Shown here in pieces: positions 17,067-27,038 of a DNA stretch of 64,000 nt (positions are counted from its first letter, which is position 1; every line of letters begins with the position of its first letter). The translations under genes and the position numbers were made by a program. This stretch comes from Fructobacillus pseudoficulneus (GTDB lineage Bacteria > Bacillota > Bacilli > Lactobacillales > Lactobacillaceae). Location: assembly GCF_900108455.1 (NCBI RefSeq), contig NZ_FNWS01000001.1, positions 62,001 to 126,000 on the forward strand, given 5' to 3'. The notes under the pieces were generated by a model, which saw only the letters and a list, made by a program, of their open reading frames with translations, made no database searches and was not told the origin of the DNA.

Positions 17067-19124
17067 TTATTTAATAACAATCTGTTCAATGTCCCCTAGT
17101 CCATTAATCAAAGTGCTCAAAGCATTCAACTGAGCGTAGCGGTTATTCTTAACCGCCTTCTTTGGATCATTGACCAAGGTATTGTCAAAGTAAGCGGCGA
17201 TTGGTGCTTGCAAGGCTGCTAAGGCTTGATACAAGGCTTCCGCCCCTTCTGCTTCCAAATTAGCCAAGTCCAAATCCTTGCTTGCTTCATACAAGGCCTT
17301 TTCCTGGTCGTTTTCCAGCAGGTTAGGCTTAACTGGCGCTTCGACTTTTTCCTTGCTTGCCAAACGGGTCACCCGAGACAAGGCTTCCATAACATCACGG
17401 AAGTTTGTGTCTTTAGCGTGCTTAGCCAAAACGTTCGTCCGGTCAGCAACATAAACCAAGTCACCAGTTACGACATTTGCCGTTCCAGCCGTCACAATGT
17501 CCGAACGCACACCGCTGTCAGCAGCTAACTTACGGACACGGTCGGTCAAGAAGTTAATAATTTGAGCCAAATCCGTATCAGCAACTTCCTTGTTTTGCTT
17601 ACTAAAGTTGGCCAAAATGTCTAGCAAGTTCAAATGCCAGTCATGGGCTTCCAACGTTCGCACCACCCCAGTAGCTGCTCGACGCAAACCATAAGGGTCG
17701 TTAGCACCTGATGGAATCAAATCAGCAGCAAAGAAGGTCACGATTGAGTCAAGCTTGTCAGCAATTGCCAAGACAGCGCCAATCTTTGAATCTGCCACTG
17801 CCCCAGTCGCAGAGGTTGGCAAATAGTGCTCCAAGATTGCATGGGCCACTACATCATTTTCACCAAAGAGCTTGGCGTAGTGTTCACCCATCACACCTTG
17901 CAATTCGTCAAATTCACCGACCATTCCGGTCATCAAGTCGAACTTGTAAATTTCAGTTGCCCGGTTCAAATCAGACAATTCTTCGTATGAAAGGCCCAAT
18001 GCCTGTCCCAATTGACCGGCCAAACCGCGGACACGCATCATGTGCTCGTAGACCGTTCCAATCTTTTCATGGAAGACAAGTTTCTTAACTCGTTCCATGT
18101 AGTCATCAATGCTCTTTTGTTGGTCTTCTTGGTAGAAGAAGACGGCATCTTCCAAACGTGCAACCAAAACCTTTTCGTTACCCGCAACAACGTTGGCCAA
18201 ATTCTCTTCATTTCCGTTTCGAACTGAGAAAAAATGTGGCAAGAGTTCGCCTTCATCGTCCGTAACGAAGAAGAAGCGTTGGTGGTCACGCATTGAAGTA
18301 ATCAAAACTTCCTTTGGTAAGTCCAAGTACTTCTTGTCAAAATTACCAGCAAAGGCAGTTGGCCATTCCACGATGTTATTGACTTCTTCAAGCAGGTCTT
18401 CTGCTTGGTCAGTCGTCAAATCCAAGTGCCACTTTTGGTCCTTAGCAATCTGTTCCAACTGCTTCGTGATGGTTGCCTTACGCTTTGTTGCATCAACAAC
18501 GACAAAGGCAGCTTCTAGGTCTTTTTCATAGTTACTTGCGGCGGTTACTTGTACGTTTTCTGTTGACAAGAAACGATGACCACGAGTGGTATTACCGGTT
18601 TTAACATCCAAAACGGTGAAGTCAACGACTTCTTGGTCTAACAACGCGACCAACCAGCGAATTGGGCGAATGTATGAAAAGCTGTGGTTCCCCCACTTCA
18701 TATAAGTTGAGAAGGTCATCTTTTCGACAACCTCTTCGCCTAACTTAGTCAAAATCTCAGCTGCAGATACGCCCTTAATTTCGGTCTTAGCCCACAAATA
18801 ACCATCCTTTTCGACCAACTGTTCAGGGGTCGTCTTTTGGCCACGAGCAAATCCCTGGGCTGCCTTTGACCACTCACCATTATCATCCTTGGCCCGATCA
18901 ATGGCAGGACCGCGTTTTTCATCTTGAACAGCTTCTGATCCAGCTGCCAAATCCGTCAATTGAACGGCCAAACGACGTGGCGTTGAAAATGGCTTAATTT
19001 CCTTATAACCAAGGCGATGGTCAGCCAAAAAGTCTGATACACGGTCAACCAACTGTTTTTCTGAGCTCGTTACCAAGTGGGCTGGCATTTCTTCCAAGCC
19101 AATTTCTAAAATAAAATCTGCCAT
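17067..19124 (-). CDS. glyS: Glycyl-tRNA synthetase, beta subunit
   Basis: 685 residues, normal for the family. The start [15 protein letters not shown] and the following FSTPRRLAVQL segment are typical. The protein carries the HD-like and anticodon-binding C-terminal regions (YGLRRAATGVVRTLEAHDW). Together with GlyQ it forms the alpha2beta2 enzyme charging tRNA-Gly. Its ATG overlaps the glyQ stop by one base (TAATG), indicating translational coupling. Confidence 0.97.
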   Translation of the reverse strand: MADFILEIGLEEMPAHLVTSSEKQLVDRVSDFLADHRLGYKEIKPFSTPRRLAVQLTDLAAGSEAVQDEKRGPAIDRAKDDNGEWSKAAQGFARGQKTTPEQLVEKDGYLWAKTEIKGVSAAEILTKLGEEVVEKMTFSTYMKWGNHSFSYIRPIRWLVALLDQEVVDFTVLDVKTGNTTRGHRFLSTENVQVTAASNYEKDLEAAFVVVDATKRKATITKQLEQIAKDQKWHLDLTTDQAEDLLEEVNNIVEWPTAFAGNFDKKYLDLPKEVLITSMRDHQRFFFVTDDEGELLPHFFSVRNGNEENLANVVAGNEKVLVARLEDAVFFYQEDQQKSIDDYMERVKKLVFHEKIGTVYEHMMRVRGLAGQLGQALGLSYEELSDLNRATEIYKFDLMTGMVGEFDELQGVMGEHYAKLFGENDVVAHAILEHYLPTSATGAVADSKIGAVLAIADKLDSIVTFFAADLIPSGANDPYGLRRAATGVVRTLEAHDWHLNLLDILANFSKQNKEVADTDLAQIINFLTDRVRKLAADSGVRSDIVTAGTANVVTGDLVYVADRTNVLAKHAKDTNFRDVMEALSRVTRLASKEKVEAPVKPNLLENDQEKALYEASKDLDLANLEAEGAEALYQALAALQAPIAAYFDNTLVNDPKKAVKNNRYAQLNALSTLINGLGDIEQIVIK

Positions 19125-20071
19125 TAGTCCTGGTCCTCCTTCTTGGCGTACTTCCCCTTTGCACCCAAGTACTTTTCACGCAAGGCTTCGTCCTTTAGCA
19201 ATGGAAAACCAAGCTTTGCTCGTTCTTCGATAAAGACCTTCGATACCTGACGGGCCATAGTTCGAATCCGATGTAAGTAACCAGCTCTTTCCGTGACGGA
19301 AACCGTTCCGCGGGCATCGAGCAAGTTAAAGGTATGTGATGACTTCAAGATGTAGTCATAGGCTGGGTGTACCAAGCCTAGCTCCAAATTGTGCTGAGCT
19401 TCTTTTTCAAAATCATCGAAGTGTTGCAAGAGCATCTTCTGATTTGATTCCTCAAAGGCATACTTTGAGTGTTCGTATTCCGGTTCCTTAAAAATGTCAC
19501 CGTACAAAACGCCGTGGCCCCATTCCAAATCATAAACCGTTGGGACGTCTTGAATGTATGAAGCCAATCGTTCCAAACCGTAGGTGATTTCGGCAGTCAC
19601 AGAATCAACTTCGATTCCACCAACTTGTTGAAAGTAAGTAAACTGAGTAACTTCCATTCCATCAAGCCAAACTTCCCAACCGATACCGGCAGCACCCATT
19701 GATGGGTTTTCCCAGTTATCCTCGACGAAGCGGATATCGTGCTCTAATGGCTTGATACCCAAGGCTTCCAATGAGGCCAGGTAAAGTTCTTGGATGTTAT
19801 CGGGTGATGGCTTCATCACCACTTGAAATTGGTGGTGCTGGAACAACCGGTTTGGGTTGTCACCATAACGACCATCGGCAGGACGCCGTGATGGCTGAAC
19901 GTAAGCAGCTCGCCATGGTTCAGGACCATTGGCCCGCAAGAAAGTATAGGGGCTCTGTGTTCCCGCCCCAACTTCGTTATCGTAGGCTTGCATCAAGTTC
20001 GCGCCCTTTTCGGCCCAAAACTCTTGCAGTGTCAAAATAATATCTTGTACTGATAGTTTTTCACTAGACAT
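19124..20071 (-). CDS. glyQ: Glycyl-tRNA synthetase, alpha subunit
   Basis: 315 residues. Class II synthetase motifs are seen in [42 protein letters not shown] (spread over about residues 30-75) and the [16 protein letters not shown] region. It is the catalytic subunit that activates glycine. It lies 55 bp after the DUF2130 gene with no terminator between, so it is co-transcribed from the upstream T-box leader. Confidence 0.97.
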   Translation of the reverse strand: MSSEKLSVQDIILTLQEFWAEKGANLMQAYDNEVGAGTQSPYTFLRANGPEPWRAAYVQPSRRPADGRYGDNPNRLFQHHQFQVVMKPSPDNIQELYLASLEALGIKPLEHDIRFVEDNWENPSMGAAGIGWEVWLDGMEVTQFTYFQQVGGIEVDSVTAEITYGLERLASYIQDVPTVYDLEWGHGVLYGDIFKEPEYEHSKYAFEESNQKMLLQHFDDFEKEAQHNLELGLVHPAYDYILKSSHTFNLLDARGTVSVTERAGYLHRIRTMARQVSKVFIEERAKLGFPLLKDEALREKYLGAKGKYAKKEDQD

Positions 20072-20126
20072 TCGTCTTCCTCTTTATCTAAATCTAAATC
20101 TTTACAGTGGCAATCATCAAAGCTGG

Positions 20127-21608
20127 TTAAGATGATGATTTGCCGGACTCATCATCCGCTAAGTCAGCAAATTTGGCAATCATCGTTGGATTGTCCTTCG
20201 TCAGCCGCTTAACCGTCAAATCTTCCAACTTATTGTTGGCCAACCGGATTTGGTTCTCCGACGTCGTTAAGCTCTTTTTCACGTTTTCCATTTGGCTAAT
20301 GGCTCGATCAATCTGCTCAATTGCCTTTTGAAAATTATTTGAATAAGAATTGTAGTTCTTGGCAAAGCGGTCCTTGAAGACATTGATATTATTTTCAAAG
20401 TTAGTAATATCAATATTTTGATTGCGCTCAACTTCTAATTCTTTTTTGTACTGAACTGAATTTAAGGCTGCATTCCGCAAGAGACCAATGAATTGAATAA
20501 AGAACTGCGGGCGAATCACATACATCTTTTCATAACCGTTCACTTGGACGATTCCAGTATTATATAATTCGCTATCGGCTTCTAGCATGGAAACTAAGAC
20601 AGCATACTCTGTCTGTTTCTCTCGACGATCTTTATCGAGTTCCTTGAAAAAGTCTTCGTTTTTATGCTTCCGTTCCGTCCCATCAGCTTCGTTTTTCATA
20701 TCAAACATAATGGAAATAAATTCTACGCCATCTTGATAATCACGAAAAATGAAATCACCCTTGGAACCACTTTCCTTGGAAACATCATTATCTTTTTCAA
20801 AATAAGCATTCTGAAAGGCAATCGACCGAACTTTTTCAAATTCCTGGTGAGCGTAAACTTCTAAGCTTTCACCAATTTCTTTCGTTGACTGCTTGGCCTT
20901 AAAGTCCTTATAAAGTTCAACTTGTTCTTGAGCAAGCTTTAATTGTCCCTCATACTCAGTTTTCACTTGAGTTACAGCCAATTGCTGATCGCGTTCCTGG
21001 TTTTGAACTTTATTTTTTAAATCAGCCAACTGCTTTTCTAGCTCAACCTGAGCCGCAGTAGCAGCCTCTTTTTCACGCTGGTAATCCGCTTGCAGTTTTT
21101 CCTTTTGCTGCGACAAAGCTAAGGCAGCTTCTGATTCCTGTTGCTTTTTAACGGCAGTTAAATCAGCCTTCATGGTAGCCAATTGTTCCTGCAAACGGGT
21201 TTTCTCTGCCTGAGCTTGGTCTTTTTCAGCCTGCTTAGCCTTTTCCAAATCAAGATCTGCTCGACTTTGAGCCTGGTCAAGTTGCCGCTTGAGATCAGTC
21301 AGTTGGTCTTGGAGCTTATTTTTCTCAACTTGGGCTTGGTCCTTTTCAGCTTGTTTGGCTTTTTCTAAGGACAAACTAGCCTTTTGCTGTTCCTGAGCTA
21401 ACTGCGCTTGTAAAAGCTCTTGTTGATTCTTGTCCCAGTCCGCCTTTTCTTGGGCCAGTTTTTGTTCAATTGCTGCTTGAACGGCACTACCCAGTTGACT
21501 CGTGTCAACTTGTTGCTCATCTTTTAAATCAAGCGTATCGCCAGCCTGACCAGCCTCATTTAAGACTAAAACGGTATCCGATTCCAAATGGTACTTTAAT
21601 TTGGCCAT
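20127..21608 (-). CDS. DUF2130 family coiled-coil protein
   Basis: 493 residues from the ATG at 21608 (SD AGGAGG five bases upstream; a GTG one codon earlier is too close to the SD). Residues about 45-240 are a Glu/Gln/Lys/Ala-rich coiled coil containing a 40-residue tandem repeat built on LEKAKQAEKDQAQ. The C-terminal half is the DUF2130 domain. KGDFIF...FDMKNE in it resembles a PD-(D/E)xK nuclease core, an assignment I make from pattern only. It is the first gene behind a T-box leader, ahead of glyQS, so its expression should follow tRNA-Gly charging. Function unknown. Confidence 0.85.
   Translation of the reverse strand: MAKLKYHLESDTVLVLNEAGQAGDTLDLKDEQQVDTSQLGSAVQAAIEQKLAQEKADWDKNQQELLQAQLAQEQQKASLSLEKAKQAEKDQAQVEKNKLQDQLTDLKRQLDQAQSRADLDLEKAKQAEKDQAQAEKTRLQEQLATMKADLTAVKKQQESEAALALSQQKEKLQADYQREKEAATAAQVELEKQLADLKNKVQNQERDQQLAVTQVKTEYEGQLKLAQEQVELYKDFKAKQSTKEIGESLEVYAHQEFEKVRSIAFQNAYFEKDNDVSKESGSKGDFIFRDYQDGVEFISIMFDMKNEADGTERKHKNEDFFKELDKDRREKQTEYAVLVSMLEADSELYNTGIVQVNGYEKMYVIRPQFFIQFIGLLRNAALNSVQYKKELEVERNQNIDITNFENNINVFKDRFAKNYNSYSNNFQKAIEQIDRAISQMENVKKSLTTSENQIRLANNKLEDLTVKRLTKDNPTMIAKFADLADDESGKSSS
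21205..21368 (-). repeat. Tandem 40-residue coiled-coil repeat in DUF2130 protein
   Basis: LEKAKQAEKDQAQ occurs twice, at residues about 82 and 122 of the product, each followed by EK(N/T)(K/R)LQ(D/E)QL. The 120-base period suggests an in-frame duplication that could expand or contract. Confidence 0.65.
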
Positions 21609-21611
21609 CAC

Positions 21612-21789
21612 TTCCTCCTAACTAGACAAAAAACCGCGGCCAACGGCCTAATGTCAAAAATTGACATCAGGACGCTGACGCGCGGTTCCACCTGATTTCC
21701 AAAGGCAATTTTCATTGTCTTTGACACTTTCACGATTCAAAGCTCACCGGGTGCCAAACCGGGTCATTGCCTTAATTTATTCTACCCAT
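21612..21789 (-). promoter_or_regulatory. T-box riboswitch leader (glycine type likely)
   Basis: The T-box AGGTGGAACCGCG lies at 21693-21681 (minus). Downstream, CCGCG pairs with CGCGG in a long terminator hairpin ending in TTTTTT (21634-21629). The UGGA bulge predicts a tRNA with a U discriminator base, as Firmicutes tRNA-Gly has, which fits the glyQS operon. Upstream, AAGGCAAT/ATTGCCTT brackets a compact Stem I of about 65 bases. I could not assign the specifier codon with confidence. Confidence 0.88.
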
Positions 21790-21818
21790 ATTATCCCTTT
21801 TTTCAGAAAAAAAGGCAA
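21790..21818 (-). promoter_or_regulatory. Promoter of the T-box operon
   Basis: TTGCCT (21818-21813), 17 bases, GATAAT (21795-21790). Its -35 lies inside the T tract of the frr terminator. Confidence 0.65.
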
Positions 21819-21851
21819 GAAAAAACCACCAGTAATCAAATTACTGGTGGT
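21819..21851 (-). terminator. Terminator of pyrH-frr
   Basis: Perfect twelve-base arms ACCACCAGTAAT (21825-21836) / ATTACTGGTGGT (21840-21851), three-base loop, TTTTTT on the minus strand. Confidence 0.9.
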
Positions 21852-21859
21852 AAAGACAA

Positions 21860-22404
21860 TTAAATCGTCAACAATTCTTTTTCTTTTTCAGCAACGATTT
21901 CATCAATCGCCTTCGTGTTGTCGTCAGTCAGCTTTTGTGCTTGATCTTCGGCATCATGAACTTGGTCTTCGGTCAATTCTTCGTCCTTCTTGATGGCATC
22001 CATAGCATCACGACGAACGTTACGAACAGCAACCTTTGACTTTTCGGCTTCTGCCTTGACTTCCTTCACCAATTCCTTACGACGTTCTTCAGTCATTTGC
22101 GGAATAGCCAAGCGAACAATGTTTCCATCAGACGCTGGGTTCAAACCTAAGTCTGACACGTTAATTGCTGTCACGATGGCTTCCAAAGCCCCTTTGTCAA
22201 ACGGCGTAATCAATAGCATCCGTGCTTCAGGCACAGAAATTGACGCCACTTGATTCAAAGGAACCATAGCTCCATAATATTCGACTTCCACCCGATCCAA
22301 AATCCGTGGATTAGCACGGCCCGTTCGAATTTCGGCCAATTCACGACGCAAGGCATCTTGAGCACCCTGCATCCGTTCCTTTGTACTTGTAAAATCAAAA
22401 GCCA

Positions 22405-22405
<1 letters not shown>
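21860..22405 (-). CDS. frr: Ribosome recycling factor
   Basis: 181 residues, close to the usual 185. EIRTGRANPRILDRVEVEYYGAMVP (in segments around residues 25-50) and VRNVRRDAMDAIKK near the C-terminus are diagnostic. It splits post-termination ribosomes with EF-G. Its ATG overlaps the pyrH stop (TAATG), so the two are coupled. Confidence 0.97.
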
Positions 22406-23154
<749 letters not shown>

Positions 23155-23156
23155 CT

Positions 23157-23165
23157 ATTATAGCA
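23157..23165 (-). promoter_or_regulatory. Extended -10 (TGCTATAAT) of pyrH
   Basis: TGCTATAAT read on the minus strand, 27 bases before the pyrH ATG, with SD in between. Confidence 0.6.
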
Positions 23166-23183
23166 AATTCGGCGACTTGATTC

Positions 23184-23215
23184 CGAAAAAAAAGTATCCA
23201 AATCAATGGATACTT
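23184..23215 (-). terminator. Terminator of tsf
   Basis: AAGTATCCA (23192-23200) / TGGATACTT (23207-23215), with an eight-T tract on the minus strand. Confidence 0.88.
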
Positions 23216-23225
23216 AATTTTTAAC

Positions 23226-24110
23226 TTAGTTGTTGATTTGCTTAGCTACTTCTTCAGCCAAGTTCGTCGTTTGCTTTTCGATACCTTCACCAACTTGGTA
23301 ACGAACGAATGACTTAACCGTCATATCGTTTTGCTTAACGAAGTCAGCAACCTTTTGGTCACCATTCTTAACAAAGTCTTGGTCCAACAAAGTAATGTCA
23401 GCCAAGAACTTCTTGATACGACCTTCAACCATCTTTTCTTTGATATTGTCAGGCTTACCGTTCAAGTCTTCAGAAGCCAATTGAACTTCCTTTTCCTTAG
23501 CGATAACATCTGCTGGTACTTCATCATCTGAAACGTATTGTGGTGCAATGGCAGCGATGTGCATTGCTACGTCACGAGCAACTTCTTCGTTTGAACCAGT
23601 CAAAACAGCCAAAGCAGAAATTGAGCCACCCATGTGTGAGTAGGCACCGAAAACTTCGCCTGCAGTCTTTTCAGCAGTTGCAAAACGACGCAAAGTAATC
23701 TTTTCACCAGTGATTTGTGACACGTTAATGATCTTGTCGTTAACAGTACGGTCTTCTTCACCAGCAACTGGCAAAGCCAAAGCAGCTTCAACGTCAGCTG
23801 GTTGCTTTTCCAAGATTGTCTTCGTTACAGCAACCAACAAGTCATTAAATTCCTTGTTACCAGCAACGAAATCAGTTTCTGAGTTCAATTCGATGATGGC
23901 AGCCTTGTCACCGTCAGTCATAACATAAGTCATTCCTTCGGCAGCAACACGGTCGCCCTTCTTAGCGGCCTTTGCCATTCCCTTTTCACGCAACAAGTCG
24001 ATTGCCTTCTCGATGTCACCTTCAGCTTCAACCAAAGCCTTCTTGGCATCCATCATTCCAACAGATGTCTTATCACGTAATTCCTTAACCAACTTTGCAG
24101 TAACAGCCAT
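23226..24110 (-). CDS. tsf: Elongation factor Ts
   Basis: 294 residues. The N-terminal UBA-like domain [19 protein letters not shown] and the core TDFVAGN motif are present. It is the guanine nucleotide exchange factor for EF-Tu. It follows rpsB, but a terminator-like hairpin and its own TGCTATAAT promoter lie between them, so tsf is at least partly independent. Confidence 0.97.
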   Translation of the reverse strand: MAVTAKLVKELRDKTSVGMMDAKKALVEAEGDIEKAIDLLREKGMAKAAKKGDRVAAEGMTYVMTDGDKAAIIELNSETDFVAGNKEFNDLLVAVTKTILEKQPADVEAALALPVAGEEDRTVNDKIINVSQITGEKITLRRFATAEKTAGEVFGAYSHMGGSISALAVLTGSNEEVARDVAMHIAAIAPQYVSDDEVPADVIAKEKEVQLASEDLNGKPDNIKEKMVEGRIKKFLADITLLDQDFVKNGDQKVADFVKQNDMTVKSFVRYQVGEGIEKQTTNLAEEVAKQINN

Positions 24111-24148
24111 GCAAATGCTCCTTTAGCTTTCTTAAATTCACTATTAAT

Positions 24149-24157
24149 ATTATAGCA
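24149..24157 (-). promoter_or_regulatory. Extended -10 (TGCTATAAT) of tsf
   Basis: TGCTATAAT on the minus strand, immediately after the rpsB terminator hairpin, 38 bases before the tsf ATG. Confidence 0.55.
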
Positions 24158-24161
24158 TAGA

Positions 24162-24205
24162 AAAAGCCGCTCAGCGTCCCAAGCAGGTCCACCGGAACGG
24201 CAAAT
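24162..24205 (-). terminator. Terminator/attenuator between rpsB and tsf
   Basis: On the minus strand GCCG...CGGC encloses a TTCC/GGGA pairing and a small GGT/ACC loop, followed by TTTTT. The stem is interrupted, so it is probably leaky. Confidence 0.55.
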
Positions 24206-24221
24206 CATTTAACTAATCTGA

Positions 24222-24995
24222 TTAGTTGTCTTTTTCAACAATCGTTGTAATTTCTTCGATTGATTCCGTGTTTTCGTCACCTTCGATGAAAGCATCTTCA
24301 GCAGCGTTATCTTGACCTTGACGACCTTCGATAACGGCATCAGCCATCTTAGCAGTGATCAAACGGATGGCACGGATAGCGTCATCGTTTGCAGGAATCT
24401 TAACGTCAACATCATCAGGATCGGCGTTAGTGTCAATCATAGCAACAACAGGGATGTTGAGCATGTTGGCTTCCTTAACGGCAATTTCTTCCTTCTTAGG
24501 GTCGACAACAAACAAAACGTCTGGCAAGTCTTGCATGTCTTCAATACCACCTAAGAACTTTTCCAACTTTTCGCGTTGCTTGTTCAACAAGACAACTTCC
24601 TTCTTTGGCAAACGTTCGAAAGTACCATCTTCGGCCATTGCCTTCAAGTCCTTCAAACGCTTAACACGTGTCTTGATTGTGTTCCAGTTAGTCAAAGTTC
24701 CACCCAACCAACGATGGTTGATGTAGAATTGACCAGCACGTGAAGCTTCTTCAGCAACTGCATCTGACGCTTGCTTCTTAGTACCAACAAACAAGATGTT
24801 AGCACCATCAGCAGAAGCATTACGCATGAAGTTGTAAGCTTCATCAATCAACTTAACAGTCTTTTGCAAGTCGATAATGTGAATGCCGTTACGTTCCGTA
24901 AAGATGTATGGTGCCATCTTTGGGTTCCAACGACGAGTTTGGTGTCCAAAGTGAACCCCTGCTTCGAGGAGTTCCTTCATTGTAATAACTGCCAT
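24222..24995 (-). CDS. rpsB: 30S ribosomal protein S2
   Basis: 257 residues. [20 protein letters not shown] and [10 protein letters not shown] are diagnostic. The acidic C-terminus ([19 protein letters not shown]) is typical of lactobacilli. It is preceded by a roughly 105-base untranslated leader with a good promoter, suggesting S2 autoregulation as known for other Firmicutes. Confidence 0.98.
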   Translation of the reverse strand: MAVITMKELLEAGVHFGHQTRRWNPKMAPYIFTERNGIHIIDLQKTVKLIDEAYNFMRNASADGANILFVGTKKQASDAVAEEASRAGQFYINHRWLGGTLTNWNTIKTRVKRLKDLKAMAEDGTFERLPKKEVVLLNKQREKLEKFLGGIEDMQDLPDVLFVVDPKKEEIAVKEANMLNIPVVAMIDTNADPDDVDVKIPANDDAIRAIRLITAKMADAVIEGRQGQDNAAEDAFIEGDENTESIEEITTIVEKDN

Positions 24996-25136
24996 AGTGG
25001 CCTCCTAGGTTTAACCTCCGGTAAATTCTTGGTCCGTACTGACAATTGCTTGCACCTGTACGTTCTCGTTTACCGTGTGTATTTTCGTTGTATTCACAAC
25101 AGATACTAGTTTACTAAGATAAGCAGTAAAAAGCAA
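24996..25136 (-). promoter_or_regulatory. rpsB promoter and long 5' leader
   Basis: TTGCTT (25136-25131), 17 bases, TAAACT (25113-25108) on the minus strand. About 105 untranslated bases with several short inverted repeats precede the rpsB RBS. This is the size and position of S2-binding autoregulatory leaders; I cannot assign the exact fold. Confidence 0.6.
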
Positions 25137-25169
25137 GCAATTTTCCCGGTTTTATCCTGAATTTGAGCA

Positions 25170-25201
25170 ATAAAAAAGTCAAACAACAAATTTGCTTGAC
25201 T
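25170..25201 (-). terminator. Terminator of the GIY-YIG gene
   Basis: AGTCAA (25177-25182) / TTGACT (25196-25201) with an imperfect inner stem and TTTTTT on the minus strand. Confidence 0.65.
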
Positions 25202-25221
25202 GAGGGTGATCATTAATCTTG

Positions 25222-25533
25222 CTAATTCTTCTTCCAAATGGTTTTAGCGACCCCATGTTCCTGCAAAAAGAGTTCTTTTTGGGCCCGCGTTAAGTGCTTG
25301 AAGGTGGCCTCGGCCGACAAAGCCTCGTGTTTCGTTTGAAAAGTTTCTTGATAAATCAGTTGCAAGGGATGCCGTGACTTGACCCGAGTGAATTTAGCGC
25401 CCTTTCCAGCCTGGTGTGTTTTAAAGCGACGCTTGGCATCATCTGAAAAGCCACCATAAAAATAACCATCAGCGGTGTAAAGCACATAAAAGTCATATGT
25501 TTTTTCACTCGAATTCGTCATTTTCCCTCGCAT
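25222..25533 (-). CDS. GIY-YIG nuclease superfamily protein (UPF0213, YazA-like)
   Basis: 103 residues (99 if the ATG four codons in is used; both have some RBS). FYVLYTADGYFYGGFSDD is the GIY-YIG strand pair and KRRFKTHQAGKGAKFTR carries the conserved Arg and His. Single-domain members of this family have no established substrate. It lies 22 bp after the tRNA methyltransferase gene, an arrangement also seen in Bacillus (yabB-yazA). Confidence 0.9.
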   Translation of the reverse strand: MRGKMTNSSEKTYDFYVLYTADGYFYGGFSDDAKRRFKTHQAGKGAKFTRVKSRHPLQLIYQETFQTKHEALSAEATFKHLTRAQKELFLQEHGVAKTIWKKN

Positions 25534-25555
25534 CTCATCACCTGCCCTAACCTAC

Positions 25556-26320
25556 TTATAGCTGCCAGGGTTGGCCATAAAGAATTTCTTGCACCTGATC
25601 CGTGTATTGATCATCTGCCGTATAAGCAATAATTGGTGGCAAAACCCGAACACCACCAGAACCGCCACCTTTAATTGCCTCCACTAAAACCATATTGGCC
25701 TCTCGCCCAGGTTTACCATAGACAAATTGCAGCCGCTTAACTTCTAATTTGCGGGCAGCCAAAGCCGCCATAATATCGTTTAACCGGTCAGGCCGGTGTA
25801 CCAAATAAAACTTACCATTATTTTTTAGCAGCTTGTTAGCCGTTTGGGCTAAGCGCGGCAAATCAATCGCGATTTCATGGCGGGCTAATTGATAATGCTC
25901 ATCCAAATTTTGCTTAGTCGTTTCGTTCACTGAAAAATAAGGAGGGTTTGATAAAACGGTGTCCACGGAACCCGGCTTAATTTGGTCGTAAATTGCTTGC
26001 ATATCCGCATTAATCACCTTGACCCGGTCAGACAAGCCATTTAACGCAACCGACCGGCCGGCCATCTCGGCTAAGTCCTTTTGCAGTTCAACTAGGGCCA
26101 CCTGCCCAGTTACCTTCTGTGCATAAAAAAGCCCGATTGCACCTGTCCCCGCACCCAAATCAACCGACAGCCCACGGCCCTTTTTACGGGGCTTAGCAAA
26201 GTAGGCTAATAGGACTGCATCTAATGAATAAGAGAACATATCCGGATTTTGAATAATTTGAATTTGCTGTGATGGAAGGCCATCTAGTCGCTCTCCTGGT
26301 TGAAGTTGAATATCTGTCAT
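25556..26320 (-). CDS. tRNA1(Val) A37 N6-methyltransferase (YabB/TrmN6-like)
   Basis: 254 residues. The SAM motif VDLGAGTGAIGLFYAQ and the N6-adenine methyltransferase motif NPPYF (VLSNPPYFSVNE) identify the family. It is likely to methylate an adenine in tRNA. It forms a two-gene operon with the GIY-YIG gene and is divergent from plsC. Confidence 0.9.
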   Translation of the reverse strand: MTDIQLQPGERLDGLPSQQIQIIQNPDMFSYSLDAVLLAYFAKPRKKGRGLSVDLGAGTGAIGLFYAQKVTGQVALVELQKDLAEMAGRSVALNGLSDRVKVINADMQAIYDQIKPGSVDTVLSNPPYFSVNETTKQNLDEHYQLARHEIAIDLPRLAQTANKLLKNNGKFYLVHRPDRLNDIMAALAARKLEVKRLQFVYGKPGREANMVLVEAIKGGGSGGVRVLPPIIAYTADDQYTDQVQEILYGQPWQL

Positions 26321-26349
26321 TTGCCTTTATTGCCTTTTATAAGTAAAAT
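26321..26349 (+). promoter_or_regulatory. Promoter of plsC
   Basis: TTGCCT (26321-26326), 17 bases, TAAAAT (26344-26349); the start codon is at 26384 with AGAAAGGGA before it. Confidence 0.7.
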
Positions 26350-26383
26350 TATCCTGTTAAGTTAATTAGAAAGGGACAAGCAG

Positions 26384-27019
26384 ATGTTATTCTATCGCTT
26401 TATCCGGGTCTTTACAGTGACCTTTGTTGCCATTATTAACGGGCGTGTCACCTACCTCCACAAGGATCGTCTTCCAAAGGACGAAAACTTTGTTTTGGTC
26501 GGCCCTCACCGTACTTGGTGGGATCCCGTTTGGTATGCCATGGCAGCGTATCCAAAGAAATTTATTTTTATGGCCAAGAAGGAACTTTTCAAAAATCCCC
26601 TTCTTCGCAAATTGATTGTGTCACTGGGTGCCTTCCCTGTTGACCGTCACAATGTTGGGACCGATACGATTAAGTATCCAATCAATGAATTGAAGAACGG
26701 TAACCGTTCCTTAATCATGTTTCCAACTGGGTCACGGCATTCACAAAAACTGAAGTCAGGTTCATTGGTGATTGCTAAGTTATCAAAAAAGCCAATCGTA
26801 CCAGCCGTTTACCAGGGCCCCGTGAAGTTTTCGGACCTCTTTAAACGAAATAATACCACAATTAGTTTTGGTGAACCAATCTATATCAATCCAAAGGACC
26901 GACTGACTGATGAAAAAGTTGTTGAGTACAACGAAAAAATTCAGGCCAGCTTCGACGCCCTTGATAAAGAAATTGATCCTGATTGGGTCTACATTGATCC
27001 TAAAAAGCAAAAAAAATAA
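26384..27019 (+). CDS. plsC: 1-acyl-sn-glycerol-3-phosphate acyltransferase
   Basis: 211 residues. The HX4D catalytic motif is HRTWWD (near residue 43), and FVGRNxG-like motif II appears as GAFPVDRHNVG. Motif III, normally FPEGTRS, reads FPTGSRHS, so the usual Glu and Thr are replaced. It acylates lysophosphatidate to phosphatidate at the membrane. It is monocistronic, with a terminator shared with yneF. Confidence 0.9.
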   Translation: MLFYRFIRVFTVTFVAIINGRVTYLHKDRLPKDENFVLVGPHRTWWDPVWYAMAAYPKKFIFMAKKELFKNPLLRKLIVSLGAFPVDRHNVGTDTIKYPINELKNGNRSLIMFPTGSRHSQKLKSGSLVIAKLSKKPIVPAVYQGPVKFSDLFKRNNTTISFGEPIYINPKDRLTDEKVVEYNEKIQASFDALDKEIDPDWVYIDPKKQKK

Positions 27020-27038
27020 GCCGGTTGGCTTATTTTTT
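27007..27038. terminator. Bidirectional terminator between plsC and yneF
   Basis: AAAAAATAAGCC / GGCTTATTTTTT with a GGTT loop. It overlaps the last codons of yneF on the minus strand. Confidence 0.85.
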
